Source: Nocardioides silvaticus (GTDB taxonomy: Bacteria > Actinomycetota > Actinomycetes > Propionibacteriales > Nocardioidaceae). Taken from it: 64,000 bases of DNA. Shown piece after piece: positions 25,078-33,413 of this stretch. How positions within the stretch are numbered: the first letter of the stretch is position 1; each line of letters begins with the position of its first letter. The notes beneath the pieces are model-generated. The model did no database searches. It saw only the letters and a list, made by a program, of their open reading frames with translations, and had not been told where the DNA came from. The position numbers and the translations under genes are program-made. The DNA is taken from NCBI RefSeq assembly GCF_003160695.1, contig NZ_QGDD01000013.1:1-64000 (forward strand), read 5' to 3'.

Positions 25078-26055
25078 CTACCGGTACGGCAGGGTCGGAG
25101 GCGGCTGCACGGCGTCGGCACCGTTCAAGGCGCTTTTGAGCCACCTGGTGTAGATCGGCTGCCACTGGTCGTTCTCGCGCATCGACTCCAACACGCCGTT
25201 GACGAAGGCCACCAGCTCGGTGTCGTCCTTGTTGGCACCGATCCCGTAGGGCTCGTCGTTGAGGGGAGCCTGCTCCGGGACGACGGCGTAGGGGTCCTGG
25301 GCTGCGAGGCCGGCGAGCACCGTGTCGTCACCGGTGATGGCGTCGACCTCGCCGCGCTGGAACTTCACGAGGCACCCCGTGTGGTTGGCGGCCGGCTCGA
25401 TGATCGCTTCCTCCTCGGCTTCCTTGATGTTGTCGAGGCTGGTCGAGCCGGTAGGCGCGCAGACGCGCAGCCCAGCGAGGTCCGACGGGTCCTGGTACTC
25501 GCCGTTGCCCTCGTCGCCGTCGTCCAGCGACCGGCTCACGAGCACCTTCTGGGTGGCGGCGTAGTAGACCTGCGAGAACGCGATCTGCTCCCACCGGGCG
25601 CAGTTGATCGTGAAGTTCCGGATGACCAGGTCGACCGCTTCCTCCTCGAGGAGCGGGATCCGATCCGCGGCCGTGATCACGCGCAGCTCGAGGTTGCGAC
25701 CGGTCTCGAAGTCGGAGCCGAAGATGGCCCGGCCGATGGCCTTGGCGAACTCGATGTCGAATCCCTCGATGCGGTTGCCCTCGTCGGGGTTCTCCGAGGC
25801 CATCAGGTAGGTGTCGGCCGAGACCCCGACGATGAGGCGGCCGCGGCTCTCGATCTCGGCGACCTTGCCGGTGATCTCGTCACTCGGCTCGTACGACGCG
25901 AAGTCGCTGTCCGAGGGGGTGCAGGTCGAGGCCGCGGGAGCGCTGCTCGGGGCGGCCTCGGGCTCCTCCGGCAACGGAGTCTCGTCGTAGCCGCAGCCGG
26001 CGAGGAGCGCAGCCATCGCACTCATCGCGGCCAGACCATTTGTCACGCGGCTCAT
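25078..26055 (-). CDS. glnH: GlnH-like solute-binding lipoprotein (amino-acid sensor)
   Basis: 325 residues. A lipoprotein signal peptide ends at LLAGC (Cys21), followed by a Pro/Ala-rich spacer and a family 3 extracellular solute-binding domain (about 65-310) with GRLIVGVSADTYLMA, GFDIEFAKAIGRAIFG and VDLVIRNFTINCARWEQIAF. No ABC permease or ATPase is nearby. In mycobacteria GlnH binds aspartate/glutamate outside the membrane and signals through GlnX to PknG. The gene order here is the same, so a sensor role is more likely than uptake. The start overlaps the glnX stop (ATGA). Confidence 0.92.
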   Translation of the reverse strand: MSRVTNGLAAMSAMAALLAGCGYDETPLPEEPEAAPSSAPAASTCTPSDSDFASYEPSDEITGKVAEIESRGRLIVGVSADTYLMASENPDEGNRIEGFDIEFAKAIGRAIFGSDFETGRNLELRVITAADRIPLLEEEAVDLVIRNFTINCARWEQIAFSQVYYAATQKVLVSRSLDDGDEGNGEYQDPSDLAGLRVCAPTGSTSLDNIKEAEEEAIIEPAANHTGCLVKFQRGEVDAITGDDTVLAGLAAQDPYAVVPEQAPLNDEPYGIGANKDDTELVAFVNGVLESMRENDQWQPIYTRWLKSALNGADAVQPPPTLPYR

Positions 26056-27392
26056 GCGTACTCCTTCCGCCGGGCGCCGATTCCTCGCGCCACCGCGATC
26101 GCCGACGCGCATCCGAGCAGCACCGTCAGGAGGCTGCCTACGAGCGCGAGCGACCGTCCCGCTCGGAGCTCCTCGCTGACCGTTGCTCCGTTCTCCTGCA
26201 CCAAGCCCTTCACGACGCCGTCGAACGCGTCGAAGGCGGCAGTGGAGTTCTGCCCGCCGGGCGCGTTCTCGGCGCCGGTCGCGATCTGGATAGCGGGGCC
26301 GCGGCGGTCCTCGTCGTCGTACTTGACGATGCTCGCGTGCGCGTTGGCGTAGCTCCGCCACTCGTCGAGCACGATCCGGTCGCCCTTCTCCTCGACGATC
26401 TCGGCCGCGGCGATCCACGGGTCCTCGTAGCGCGGTCCGGAGCCCCGGTTGACGAGTCGCAGGCTCTCGTTGGCCTTGGCGTCGTTGCCGGCCGTCCGCA
26501 CGGCTGCCTGATCGACCGCCATCCGCAGCTCACCGGCGAGCAGGTCGTCGTTCTGGCTGTCGGCACGCCAGGCAGCGATCGCGGCAACGATTGTCGTCAC
26601 GACGACCACGATCATCGCGACAGCGATACCGACGTTCACGTAGCGGCGGAACCGTCCGGCGAGCAGGATGCTGATCCACACCAGCACGGCGACGCTCGCC
26701 AGCCCGATGAGGAGCAGCCAGATCGGGTGCTGCCCGCCCATCGAGTCCTCGGCCCGCTCGGTGTTCGCGTCGACGAGGTTCGTCAGGATCGGCAGGGCGT
26801 CGGCGCGGAGGTTCGCGCTGGCCCCGCTCAGGTACTCCTTGCCCACCGGGTAGCCCTGTCTGAGGTTGGCGCGAGCCTCGGCGATCGCCGTCGCGTAGTC
26901 GTTGACCGCGACGTTGAGGGCGGCGAGCGCCTTCTCGTCCGCCGGCTGCGCCTCGGCCGCCGACGCGATCTCACCGAGGACGTCATCCAGCGCTTGGTCG
27001 TACTCCTCGTCGCGCGACGCGATCTCCGCCGGATCGAGGTTGCCACCGCTGACGGCGAGGTTGGTCGCGATCGCATCCACCCTCAGGAGGTTGGACTGGA
27101 TCTCCTGCACCCTGACCAGCTGCTCGGTGTCGTCGGCCGCACGGCCGTCGGACTGGTAGGACAGGAACTGGACGAGCCCGCTGGCGAGGCCGAACAGGAG
27201 GACGGCCGCCATGCCGATGACCTGCAGGCGGTTGAGGAGCGTGGGGGTGTTCTCCACACCGACGCCCACCGGCTTGCCGGTGGGCGCGGCCCAGGAGCGC
27301 TTGGGTTTGGCGTTCGGTGGCGCTTGTGGGGCCGGCGCCGGCTGAGCCGCCGGGGTCGCCGGGGGCGGCGGCGCGGCAGCGGACTGGCTCAT
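26052..27392 (-). CDS. glnX: GlnX-like transmembrane signal transducer
   Basis: 446 residues. A Pro/Ala-rich cytoplasmic N-terminus (1-50) leads to four hydrophobic segments: near 55-75 (VIGMAAVLLFGLASGLVQFL), 225-250, 255-280 and 418-440. A long helical extracytoplasmic region (about 77-222) between the first two resembles a four-helix sensor domain, and a second lies between the third and fourth. This topology and the position between AAA/glnH and pknG match mycobacterial GlnX, which couples GlnH to PknG. No kinase or HAMP motif is evident to me. Start and stop both overlap neighbours by ATGA. Confidence 0.85.
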   Translation of the reverse strand: MSQSAAAPPPPATPAAQPAPAPQAPPNAKPKRSWAAPTGKPVGVGVENTPTLLNRLQVIGMAAVLLFGLASGLVQFLSYQSDGRAADDTEQLVRVQEIQSNLLRVDAIATNLAVSGGNLDPAEIASRDEEYDQALDDVLGEIASAAEAQPADEKALAALNVAVNDYATAIAEARANLRQGYPVGKEYLSGASANLRADALPILTNLVDANTERAEDSMGGQHPIWLLLIGLASVAVLVWISILLAGRFRRYVNVGIAVAMIVVVVTTIVAAIAAWRADSQNDDLLAGELRMAVDQAAVRTAGNDAKANESLRLVNRGSGPRYEDPWIAAAEIVEEKGDRIVLDEWRSYANAHASIVKYDDEDRRGPAIQIATGAENAPGGQNSTAAFDAFDGVVKGLVQENGATVSEELRAGRSLALVGSLLTVLLGCASAIAVARGIGARRKEYA

Positions 27393-29002
27393 GAGGGCTC
27401 CTCTTCGGGCTCGGCAGGAGAGAGTACGTCGACCGGCTCGGCCGGGGGCGCGTCGGCCGGGGGCAGCAGGGTGCCGTCCTCGGCGACGACCGGCTCCTCC
27501 TCGTCGGCGCTGGGCGGCACCAGGTCGTCGGCCTCGAGCGAGCGCAGCTGCTCCACCGTCGGCTCCTCGATGTCGCGCAGCCGCCATGCGTGGTGACCGA
27601 TCGCGGCCTCGAGCATGTTGCGCACGTAGCGCGCGTTGCCGAACGACGGCCCGCGCGGGACGTCGGCGAGGATCTCGCGGAGACGTTGGACCACCGGCTC
27701 CCCCGCGTCGTAGTCGGCGCCCTTCGCCATCTGCTCGAAGATCGCCACCAGCTCGTCGTCGCTGTAGTTCGCGAACTCGATGTGCGTGCGGAACCGGCTC
27801 TCGAGGCCGGGGTTCTCGGCGATGAAGACCGCCATCGGCAGCGGGTAGCCGGCGACGATGACCACCAGGTCGTCGCGCTTGTCCTCCATCTCCTTGACCA
27901 GCGTGTCGATGGCTTCCTTGCCGTACTGGTCGCCGGAGAGCGCGTACGCCTCGTCGATGAACAGCACCCCGCCCTCGGCGGACTTCACGACGTCGGCGGT
28001 CTTCTGCGCGGTCTGACCGAGGTAGCCCGCCACCAGCTCCGACCGGTCGCACTCGACCAGCTGCCCCTTCGAGAGCAGCCCGAGCGCACGGTAGATGCCG
28101 GCGACCAGCCGCGCGACCGTCGTCTTGCCGGTGCCGGGGTTGCCGTTGAAGACCAGGTGCCGGGTGATCGTCGGGCTCTCCAGCCCGGCCTTCTTCCGCA
28201 GCCCCTCCACCCGCAGCACGGCGGCCTGCCGGTGGATCTCGTCCTTGACGTTCTTCAGCCCGATCAGCGCGTCCAGCTCCGCCAGCAGCTCCTCAACCGT
28301 TTTCGTCGGTTCTGGATCAGCCTGAGCTTGAGCCGACCCGTCGGAAACCTCTGGCGCCGTCGCGGCTTCGTCGCGCTTCTCTACGGTCTGTGCGCCGGAG
28401 GTTTGCGACGTGTCGGCGTCGTCGGGCGCGTCCGGCGTGGACGGTGTGTGCGACGGCGGCGTGAGGCCCAGGCCAGCTCCGCGATTCATCGCCTCCAGCT
28501 GCTTCTGCACCTGGTCACCCATCCGTCGCACCTGGTCGAGCAGCTCGTCGCCGACGCCGGGGACGGGCTCGCGGGTGGGGAGGTCGAAGGCACCGGGTGC
28601 GCCGGCTGCCGGCCGGGTCGGCGCGCCGGACTGGGCGGCGAGGATCGTGGCGGCGGCGCCGCGGGCGTCGGGGCCCGGCTGGCCGAGCGTCTGCGCCGCC
28701 ACCGCGACGTCGGAGAGGGCGGCGGCGTAGTCGGCGGCGTGCGCCGACTTCTCCAGCAGCAGCTGGTTCATCAGCGGCGTCGGGCCGCCGCGGAACCGGT
28801 TGCCCTGCTTGGCGGCGAGGAAGAAGTCCTCGGTCGCGCCGGGCTTCCCGACCTGTTCGCACCAGTCGACGAAGGCGCCCTTGGAGCGCTCGGAGACCGT
28901 GGCGGCCAGCGCTTCGCCCTCCGCGCGGGCCGCGGTCTCGTCGGCACCCGCGGTGCGGGCGACGCCGGCCAGCGCGTCGAGGGCCTCGGACAGAGTCGTC
29001 AT
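27389..29002 (-). CDS. CbbX/SpoVK-type AAA+ ATPase
   Basis: 537 residues. A helical N-terminal region (1-170) is followed by an acidic, Ser/Thr/Asp-rich linker (about 180-235) and an AAA module (about 236-500). Walker A is GNPGTGKT (287-294), the pore loop is AGYLGQTA (325-332), Walker B is VLFIDEAY (346-353), and NPGLESRFRTHIEF supplies the arginine fingers. CbbX-type ATPases form hexamers that remodel target proteins. In this operon the target may be TelA, VWA or another subunit; this is inferred. ATG 29002 overlaps the upstream gene's stop; its own stop overlaps glnX. Confidence 0.92.
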   Translation of the reverse strand: MTTLSEALDALAGVARTAGADETAARAEGEALAATVSERSKGAFVDWCEQVGKPGATEDFFLAAKQGNRFRGGPTPLMNQLLLEKSAHAADYAAALSDVAVAAQTLGQPGPDARGAAATILAAQSGAPTRPAAGAPGAFDLPTREPVPGVGDELLDQVRRMGDQVQKQLEAMNRGAGLGLTPPSHTPSTPDAPDDADTSQTSGAQTVEKRDEAATAPEVSDGSAQAQADPEPTKTVEELLAELDALIGLKNVKDEIHRQAAVLRVEGLRKKAGLESPTITRHLVFNGNPGTGKTTVARLVAGIYRALGLLSKGQLVECDRSELVAGYLGQTAQKTADVVKSAEGGVLFIDEAYALSGDQYGKEAIDTLVKEMEDKRDDLVVIVAGYPLPMAVFIAENPGLESRFRTHIEFANYSDDELVAIFEQMAKGADYDAGEPVVQRLREILADVPRGPSFGNARYVRNMLEAAIGHHAWRLRDIEEPTVEQLRSLEADDLVPPSADEEEPVVAEDGTLLPPADAPPAEPVDVLSPAEPEEEPS

Positions 29003-29520
29003 GGTGTTCCCAGGTTGAGGTCGGGGCCACCGGTCGAGGAGTGGCCGAACTTGGCTTCGAGGAAGCGCCCGTGGGCGATCAGCGCCTGCGCGTCACCCAG
29101 GTTGGCGGCGTCGAAGATCTTGTCCATCGTCACGCCGAGCAGCTCGAGCTGTTCGATGAGCACCATCAGCGAGGTCTTGTTGCCGTCGATGGGCCGGGTG
29201 TCGGCCCATTCCCGCGGGAGTCGCAGGTAGCCGCCGAGCGCCTCGGGCAGGTAGTCGGTCGCGGTCGCCATCAGCGAGTAGCCGTCCTGGCTGCCCAGCC
29301 CCAGGTCGTTGAGCCGCGGGAGCGTCTGGTGGATGGTGCGCGCGATCTTCACCACCCGCGAGGTCACCACCGGCGGTGCGTTGCCCTCACGGCACATCGC
29401 GTTGACGCGGTTGAGCGCCGCCAGGATGTCGTTGTCGGTCGGCGGGGGCGGCGCGACGTACTCGGTCCCGGCGTCGTCGCCCTTGCCGCGGACCTTGCGG
29501 AACCACGACCCAAGGCCCAC
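28999..29520 (-). CDS. Hypothetical protein of the pknG operon (173 aa)
   Basis: Begins MGLGSWFRKVRGKGDDAG, has a PPPP stretch near 24-27 and then a helical domain (about 30-155, DNDILAALNRVNAMCREG...). No recognised motif, signal peptide or membrane helix. It is co-encoded with TelA (3-nt gap) and the AAA protein (ATGA overlap), so it is presumably a partner of one of them. GTG start at 29520 follows GACGG closely, so translation is probably coupled to telA. Confidence 0.8.
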   Translation of the reverse strand: MGLGSWFRKVRGKGDDAGTEYVAPPPPTDNDILAALNRVNAMCREGNAPPVVTSRVVKIARTIHQTLPRLNDLGLGSQDGYSLMATATDYLPEALGGYLRLPREWADTRPIDGNKTSLMVLIEQLELLGVTMDKIFDAANLGDAQALIAHGRFLEAKFGHSSTGGPDLNLGTP

Positions 29521-29523
29521 CCG

Positions 29524-30753
29524 TCAGCCCTGGATGTCGAGGGTGCCGGCGGCGTTCCGCTGGTCGTGCTGCTGGACCCGCTCGAGGTAGGACTTGGACT
29601 TCTCGACCTCGGCCTCGAGCACACCGATGGTCGTCGACATGTTGTCGAGCGCCTTCGACTTGAACTCGTCGATGGAGTCCATGGTCGCGTAGATGTTCGC
29701 GAACGCGGCCTGCAGCTGCTCGATCCCGATGGTCGACGACGCTGCCTGCTCCTGGATCGCCGCGGAGTTCTCCTTGAGCATCTCCGAGGTCTTCTGGATC
29801 AGGTTCGACGTCGTGGTGTTGAGCGCCGTGATCTGGTCGAGCACCAGCTTCTGGTTGCTCAGGGCCTGCGCCACGATGACGGCCGTGCGTAGCGCGGAGA
29901 TCGTCGTGGTGGTGGCGCGGTCGACGCCCTTGATGAGCTCGATGTTGTTCTTGATGATGATGTCGATCGCCAGGTAGGCCTGGATCGACACCGCGAGCTG
30001 GGTCAGCAGGTCCTGGTGCTTCTGCCGCACGTAGAAGAGCACGTCCTGGCTGAGCGTCTTGGCGCCCTCGGGGTCGGACAGCTCCATCTCCGCGATCTTC
30101 GCCGACAGCTTCGCGTCGAGCCGCTCCGCGACGTAGATGTACTGGTTGAGCCGGCCCATCGTCGCCCAGAGGTTCGTCTTCTCCAGGTTGAGCGCGACGT
30201 TGTCGCGGGTGAGCTCGTCCTGGCCGCTGCGCAGGTGGTGCAGGATCCCGTTGAGCTGGCTCTGGGAGGACTGGTACTTGCGGAAGTAGTCCTCGATCTT
30301 GTCGTTGAAGGGCAGCTTGTCCCACCACTTCTTCGCACCGGTCGCCTGGCCCGGGTCGAGGTCCTCGATCGTGCGGCGCAGCTCGAGCAGGGTCTTGCCC
30401 ACGTCGGAGCCCTGCGCGATGCCGCCCTTCTTCAGCGCCTGCACCGGCTTGTCGAGCATCCGGTTGGACGTCTCGGCGGCCTTGCGGATGTCGGCGTCGC
30501 CCATCGTGCGGACGTTCTCTGCCTGGGCCGCGAAGCCCGGGCTGCCGATCTTCTCGGTGGTGAGTGCGTCGAGGAAGCTGTCGACCTTCGAGTCCAGCTC
30601 CGGCACCATCGCGGCGTCGACCTGGGGCGCCATCTTCGGCGCCGCCGTCGCCGCGACGGGCTGGGGCGGCTCCGGGGCCGTCAGGGTCAGCACGGGCTCG
30701 GGCGGGGCGAGCGGGCTCGGCTCGGGGGCGGTAGCGGAACCATCGGTGGTCAT
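29524..30753 (-). CDS. telA: TelA-family (toxic anion resistance) protein
   Basis: 409 residues. A Pro/Ala-rich N-terminus (1-50) precedes a long helical domain typical of TelA/YaaN (DIRKAAETSNRMLDKPVQAL ... LWATMGRLNQYIYVAERLDA ... VRQKHQDLLTQLAVSIQAYL). It is soluble and has no membrane segment. The family name comes from tellurite-resistance plasmids, but chromosomal members take part in broader envelope or stress responses; the biochemical role is unknown. It is the first gene of a ten-gene operon. The ATG at 30753 is 7 nt after TAGGCT, so the operon mRNA is probably leaderless. Confidence 0.93.
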   Translation of the reverse strand: MTTDGSATAPEPSPLAPPEPVLTLTAPEPPQPVAATAAPKMAPQVDAAMVPELDSKVDSFLDALTTEKIGSPGFAAQAENVRTMGDADIRKAAETSNRMLDKPVQALKKGGIAQGSDVGKTLLELRRTIEDLDPGQATGAKKWWDKLPFNDKIEDYFRKYQSSQSQLNGILHHLRSGQDELTRDNVALNLEKTNLWATMGRLNQYIYVAERLDAKLSAKIAEMELSDPEGAKTLSQDVLFYVRQKHQDLLTQLAVSIQAYLAIDIIIKNNIELIKGVDRATTTTISALRTAVIVAQALSNQKLVLDQITALNTTTSNLIQKTSEMLKENSAAIQEQAASSTIGIEQLQAAFANIYATMDSIDEFKSKALDNMSTTIGVLEAEVEKSKSYLERVQQHDQRNAAGTLDIQG

Positions 30754-30760
30754 GCCGCTG

Positions 30761-30766
30761 AGCCTA
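30761..30766 (-). promoter_or_regulatory. -10 box of the telA-pknG operon
   Basis: TAGGCT on the minus strand, 7 nt before the telA ATG. I see no convincing -35 element, which may mean activator or alternative sigma dependence. The next genes in the operon have no comparable gaps for a second promoter except the 16 bp at 25062-25077. Confidence 0.6.
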
Positions 30767-30820
30767 TCCAGTCATCCCACCTCGCACACCGGGGAAATCC
30801 AGGACCTCACCCCGAGGGTT

Positions 30821-30970
30821 TCAGCGGTCTAGACCACGTGCCCAGTGCCGGGTGTCGAGCCCGCGCCCGCTCGTGGCGGGAGGGCGGAAGTCGTGCGGGG
30901 TGAACCGGGAGCGCGGGACCGAGCGCGGGGCGTCCAGCCAGCTGACGATGCGGTTGAAGCGATTGCTCAT
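30821..30970 (-). CDS. Small basic protein (49 aa) coupled to yczE
   Basis: Starts MSNRFNRIVSWLDAPRSVPR and ends GLDTRHWARGLDR. It is rich in Arg and Trp and has no membrane segment. Its ATG overlaps the stop of the YczE-like gene (ATGA), which is the main evidence that it is translated. Function unknown. Confidence 0.45.
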   Translation of the reverse strand: MSNRFNRIVSWLDAPRSVPRSRFTPHDFRPPATSGRGLDTRHWARGLDR

Positions 30971-31680
30971 GACGAGACCTCCGTCTCGGGGGTGGTGGTT
31001 GCGGTGGAGGGAACGGTGACGTCGACGACGCACCAGGGCAGGAAGAGCTGGGTGAGCGGCCCGATGCCGAGCGCGTAGAGCACGGTGCCGGCACCGGCCA
31101 CGCCGCCGAGGACGAGGCCGACGAGGACGACCGCCACCTCGAGCAGCGTGCGGACCAGCCGCAGCGAGAGCCCGGTACGACGGTGCAGGCCGGTCATCAG
31201 CCCGTCCCGCGGGCCGCGACCGAGCTGGGCGCCGATGTAGAGGCCCGAGGCGATGCCGCACAGCACGACCCCGCCGACCATCAGCGCGACCCGCGCCGCC
31301 AACCCGTGCGGCGCCTCGAGCACGGCCAGGGTCGCGTCCGCGGACAGGCCGACGAGCAGCGCGTTGCCCACGGTGCCGATGCCCGGCTTCTCCCGCAGCG
31401 GGACCCACAGGAGCAGCACCACGAAGCTCATCACGACGACCGCCTGCCCGAACGTCATCGGCAGGTGTTGGATCAGGCCGGTGTGGAGCACGTCCCACGG
31501 CGCCAGGCCGACGTCGCCGCGCACCATGAGGGCCAGGCTGACGCCGTACAGGACCAGCCCGACGAACAGCTGCGGGAGCCGACGGCCCAGCCGGCCGGCC
31601 CGCAGCTGGGCCACCGGGCCGAGGTCGGCCAGGATCGGGGCCGGGCGGCGGTCGGCCGTCGTGGCGGTCAGGGTCGTCAT
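30967..31680 (-). CDS. yczE: YczE/YitT-like integral membrane protein
   Basis: 237 residues with five or six membrane helices (LFVGLVLYGVSLALMV near 38-53; AVVVMSFVVLLLWVPL near 80-95; ALMVGGVVLCGIASGLYIG; LLEVAVVLVGLVLGGVAGAG). The motif GDVGLAPWDVLHTGL and the second LGRGPRDGLMTGL repeat are characteristic of the YczE family. It is divergent from a MocR regulator, the same arrangement as yczE-yczR in Bacillus. The transported substrate is unknown. The 61-bp gap holds interleaved inverted repeats. Confidence 0.85.
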   Translation of the reverse strand: MTTLTATTADRRPAPILADLGPVAQLRAGRLGRRLPQLFVGLVLYGVSLALMVRGDVGLAPWDVLHTGLIQHLPMTFGQAVVVMSFVVLLLWVPLREKPGIGTVGNALLVGLSADATLAVLEAPHGLAARVALMVGGVVLCGIASGLYIGAQLGRGPRDGLMTGLHRRTGLSLRLVRTLLEVAVVLVGLVLGGVAGAGTVLYALGIGPLTQLFLPWCVVDVTVPSTATTTPETEVSS

Positions 31681-31697
31681 GCATCAAGGATCCCGAG

Positions 31698-31728
31698 AAG
31701 TGGCCTGTTCACAAATAGCCACTTGTGA
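31698..31728. promoter_or_regulatory. Interleaved inverted repeats in the yczE/MocR gap
   Basis: AAGTGGC (31698-31704) pairs with GCCACTT (31718-31724), and TCACAA (31709-31714) pairs with TTGTGA (31723-31728). Their place between the divergent starts suits a MocR operator controlling both genes. Confidence 0.6.
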
Positions 31729-31741
31729 TCTACTGGACTGC

Positions 31742-33199
31742 ATGTCGCAGTCCATTTCAGCCAGTCGGGTGGCCACCCTCGCCGGCGACTTCCACCGCTC
31801 ACCCGCCTACGTCGGGTTGGCCGACGCCCTCAAGGAGCTGATCGGCGACGGCCGCATCGGCTACGGCACCCGGCTGCCGAGCGAGCGCGAGCTCACCGCG
31901 GCGCTGGGCGTCTCCCGGACGACGGTGACCCGGGCGTACGCCGTGCTGCGCGACACCGGGTACGCCGAGGCCCGCCACGGCTCGGGCACGTTCACCCGAC
32001 TGCCGGGCGGGCCGACCCGGGCCCACGACCGGGCGCTCTGGCCCACCCACGTCAGCGGCGGGGTGATCGACCTGGTCTGCGCTGCTGCCACCGCCCCGCC
32101 CGGGATGGCGGCGGCGTACGCCGAGGCGGCGGCCGCCCTCCCGGCGCACCTCGGCAACCACGGCTACTACCCCGCCGGGCTGCCCGACCTGCAGGCCGCC
32201 ATCGCCTCGTCGTACGACGACCGCGGGCTGCCCACCGACCCCGAGCAGATCATCGTCACGACCGGTGCGCTGGCCGCGAGCGCCGTCGTGGGCGCCGCGT
32301 TGGTCGGCCCGCGCGAACGGGTGCTGATGGAGTCACCGACCTATCCCAACGCGGTCCAGGCGCTGAAGACCGGCGGCGGCCGGCTGGTCACGATCCCGCT
32401 CGACCCGTCCGGGTGGGACCTCGATGCAGTCGGGCAGGTCCTCGCCAAGCACGGGCCGCGACTGGTGCACGTCATGCCCGACCACCACAACCCGACCGGG
32501 CTGGTGATGACCGAGGACGAGCGGGCGGCGTACGCCCGGTTGCTGTCGCGGCACGGGGCGACCGCCCTCGTCGACGAGGCCCACCACACCCTGCGACTCG
32601 ACGACGACCCACCGCTACCGCCGTTCGCGACGTTCTCGCCGGACGCGATCACGGTCGGCAGCGTCAGCAAGAGCATCTGGGGTGGGCTGCGGATGGGGTG
32701 GATCCGGGCGCCCCACAACCTGGTCGACACGCTCACCCGGGCCCGGGTCGGTCTCGACCTCGGGGCTCCCGTGCTCGAGCAGGTGCTGCTCACCCAGCTC
32801 ATCGGCAGCGGCCTCGAGACGATGCTGGCCGTGCACCGCGAGCGGCTCCGCGAGCAGCGCGACGCGCTCGTCGCCGCGTTGCACGAGGAGCTCCCCGACT
32901 GGACGTTCCGCGTCCCTGTCGGCGGGATGGCGTTGTGGTGCCACCTCCCCTCCGACCCCCCGGCCGGCGCGACCGCCCTCGTCATCGAGGCGGAGCGCCA
33001 CGGCGTGATGCTGGCCCCCGGGCCGTCGTTCGCCCCCGCGGGCGGGCTCGACCGCTACCTGCGCTTCCCCTTCACCGTCCCGGTCCCCCAGCTCCAGGAG
33101 GCCGTCCGACGGGTCGCCGACGCCTGGCGTGCCGTCTACGGCACGGGCCCGGCGTCCTCCGCCGTACCCCGGCGACGCGGGGGCGTGCTGGTCGCCTGA
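31742..33199 (+). CDS. MocR-type regulator (GntR HTH fused to aminotransferase-like domain), YczR-like
   Basis: 485 residues. The winged HTH (about 22-88) reads GTRLPSERELTAALGVSRTT, then VTRAYAVLRDTGY. A fold-type I aminotransferase-like domain (about 105-470) retains the PLP lysine Lys310 (GSVSKSIWGG), Asn250 (HNPTG) and Asp278 (LVDEAHH), so PLP binding is likely. MocR proteins sense PLP or amino compounds and usually regulate a divergent neighbour, here yczE. The ATG at 31742 is 61 bp from the yczE start; no ribosome-binding site is seen, so the leader may be very short. Confidence 0.92.
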   Translation: MSQSISASRVATLAGDFHRSPAYVGLADALKELIGDGRIGYGTRLPSERELTAALGVSRTTVTRAYAVLRDTGYAEARHGSGTFTRLPGGPTRAHDRALWPTHVSGGVIDLVCAAATAPPGMAAAYAEAAAALPAHLGNHGYYPAGLPDLQAAIASSYDDRGLPTDPEQIIVTTGALAASAVVGAALVGPRERVLMESPTYPNAVQALKTGGGRLVTIPLDPSGWDLDAVGQVLAKHGPRLVHVMPDHHNPTGLVMTEDERAAYARLLSRHGATALVDEAHHTLRLDDDPPLPPFATFSPDAITVGSVSKSIWGGLRMGWIRAPHNLVDTLTRARVGLDLGAPVLEQVLLTQLIGSGLETMLAVHRERLREQRDALVAALHEELPDWTFRVPVGGMALWCHLPSDPPAGATALVIEAERHGVMLAPGPSFAPAGGLDRYLRFPFTVPVPQLQEAVRRVADAWRAVYGTGPASSAVPRRRGGVLVA

Positions 33200-33206
33200 C
33201 CCCTCC

Positions 33207-33378
33207 GGTCGTCGAGGAGTAGAGCGAGCGCAGCGAGCCCCTGGTCGTCGAGGAGTAGAGCGAGCGCAGCGAGCGACGTATCGAGACGCCGCAAGCCGCC
33301 CATGGCCTCAGGTCGGCGGCCGGGCGCAGGCGTCTCGATACGCCCTCGCGCCAGAGCGCTCGGGCTACTCGACGACCG
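33207..33378. repeat. Cluster of family A repeats
   Basis: A 32-bp unit beginning GGTCGTCGAGGAGTAGAGCG occurs twice (33207-33238 and 33243-33274), followed by GACGTATCGAGACGCC. After about 40 bp a 49-bp copy in the other orientation follows (33330-33378). Complementary arms allow large hairpins. The cluster fills the 214-bp gap between the convergent ends of the MocR gene and serA; no gene is visible in it. Confidence 0.85.
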
Positions 33379-33413
33379 AGAGCGGCTCGGGCTACTCGAC
33401 GATCGATAGGGCG

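Noticed and set aside
25078-26055. Glutamine ABC transporter
   Set aside because: No permease or ATPase is in the operon; the neighbours are those of the PknG signalling set.
29524-30753. Tellurite-resistance locus
   Set aside because: The TelA family name alone does not show this; no terD-type or reductase genes are nearby and the gene belongs to the pknG operon.
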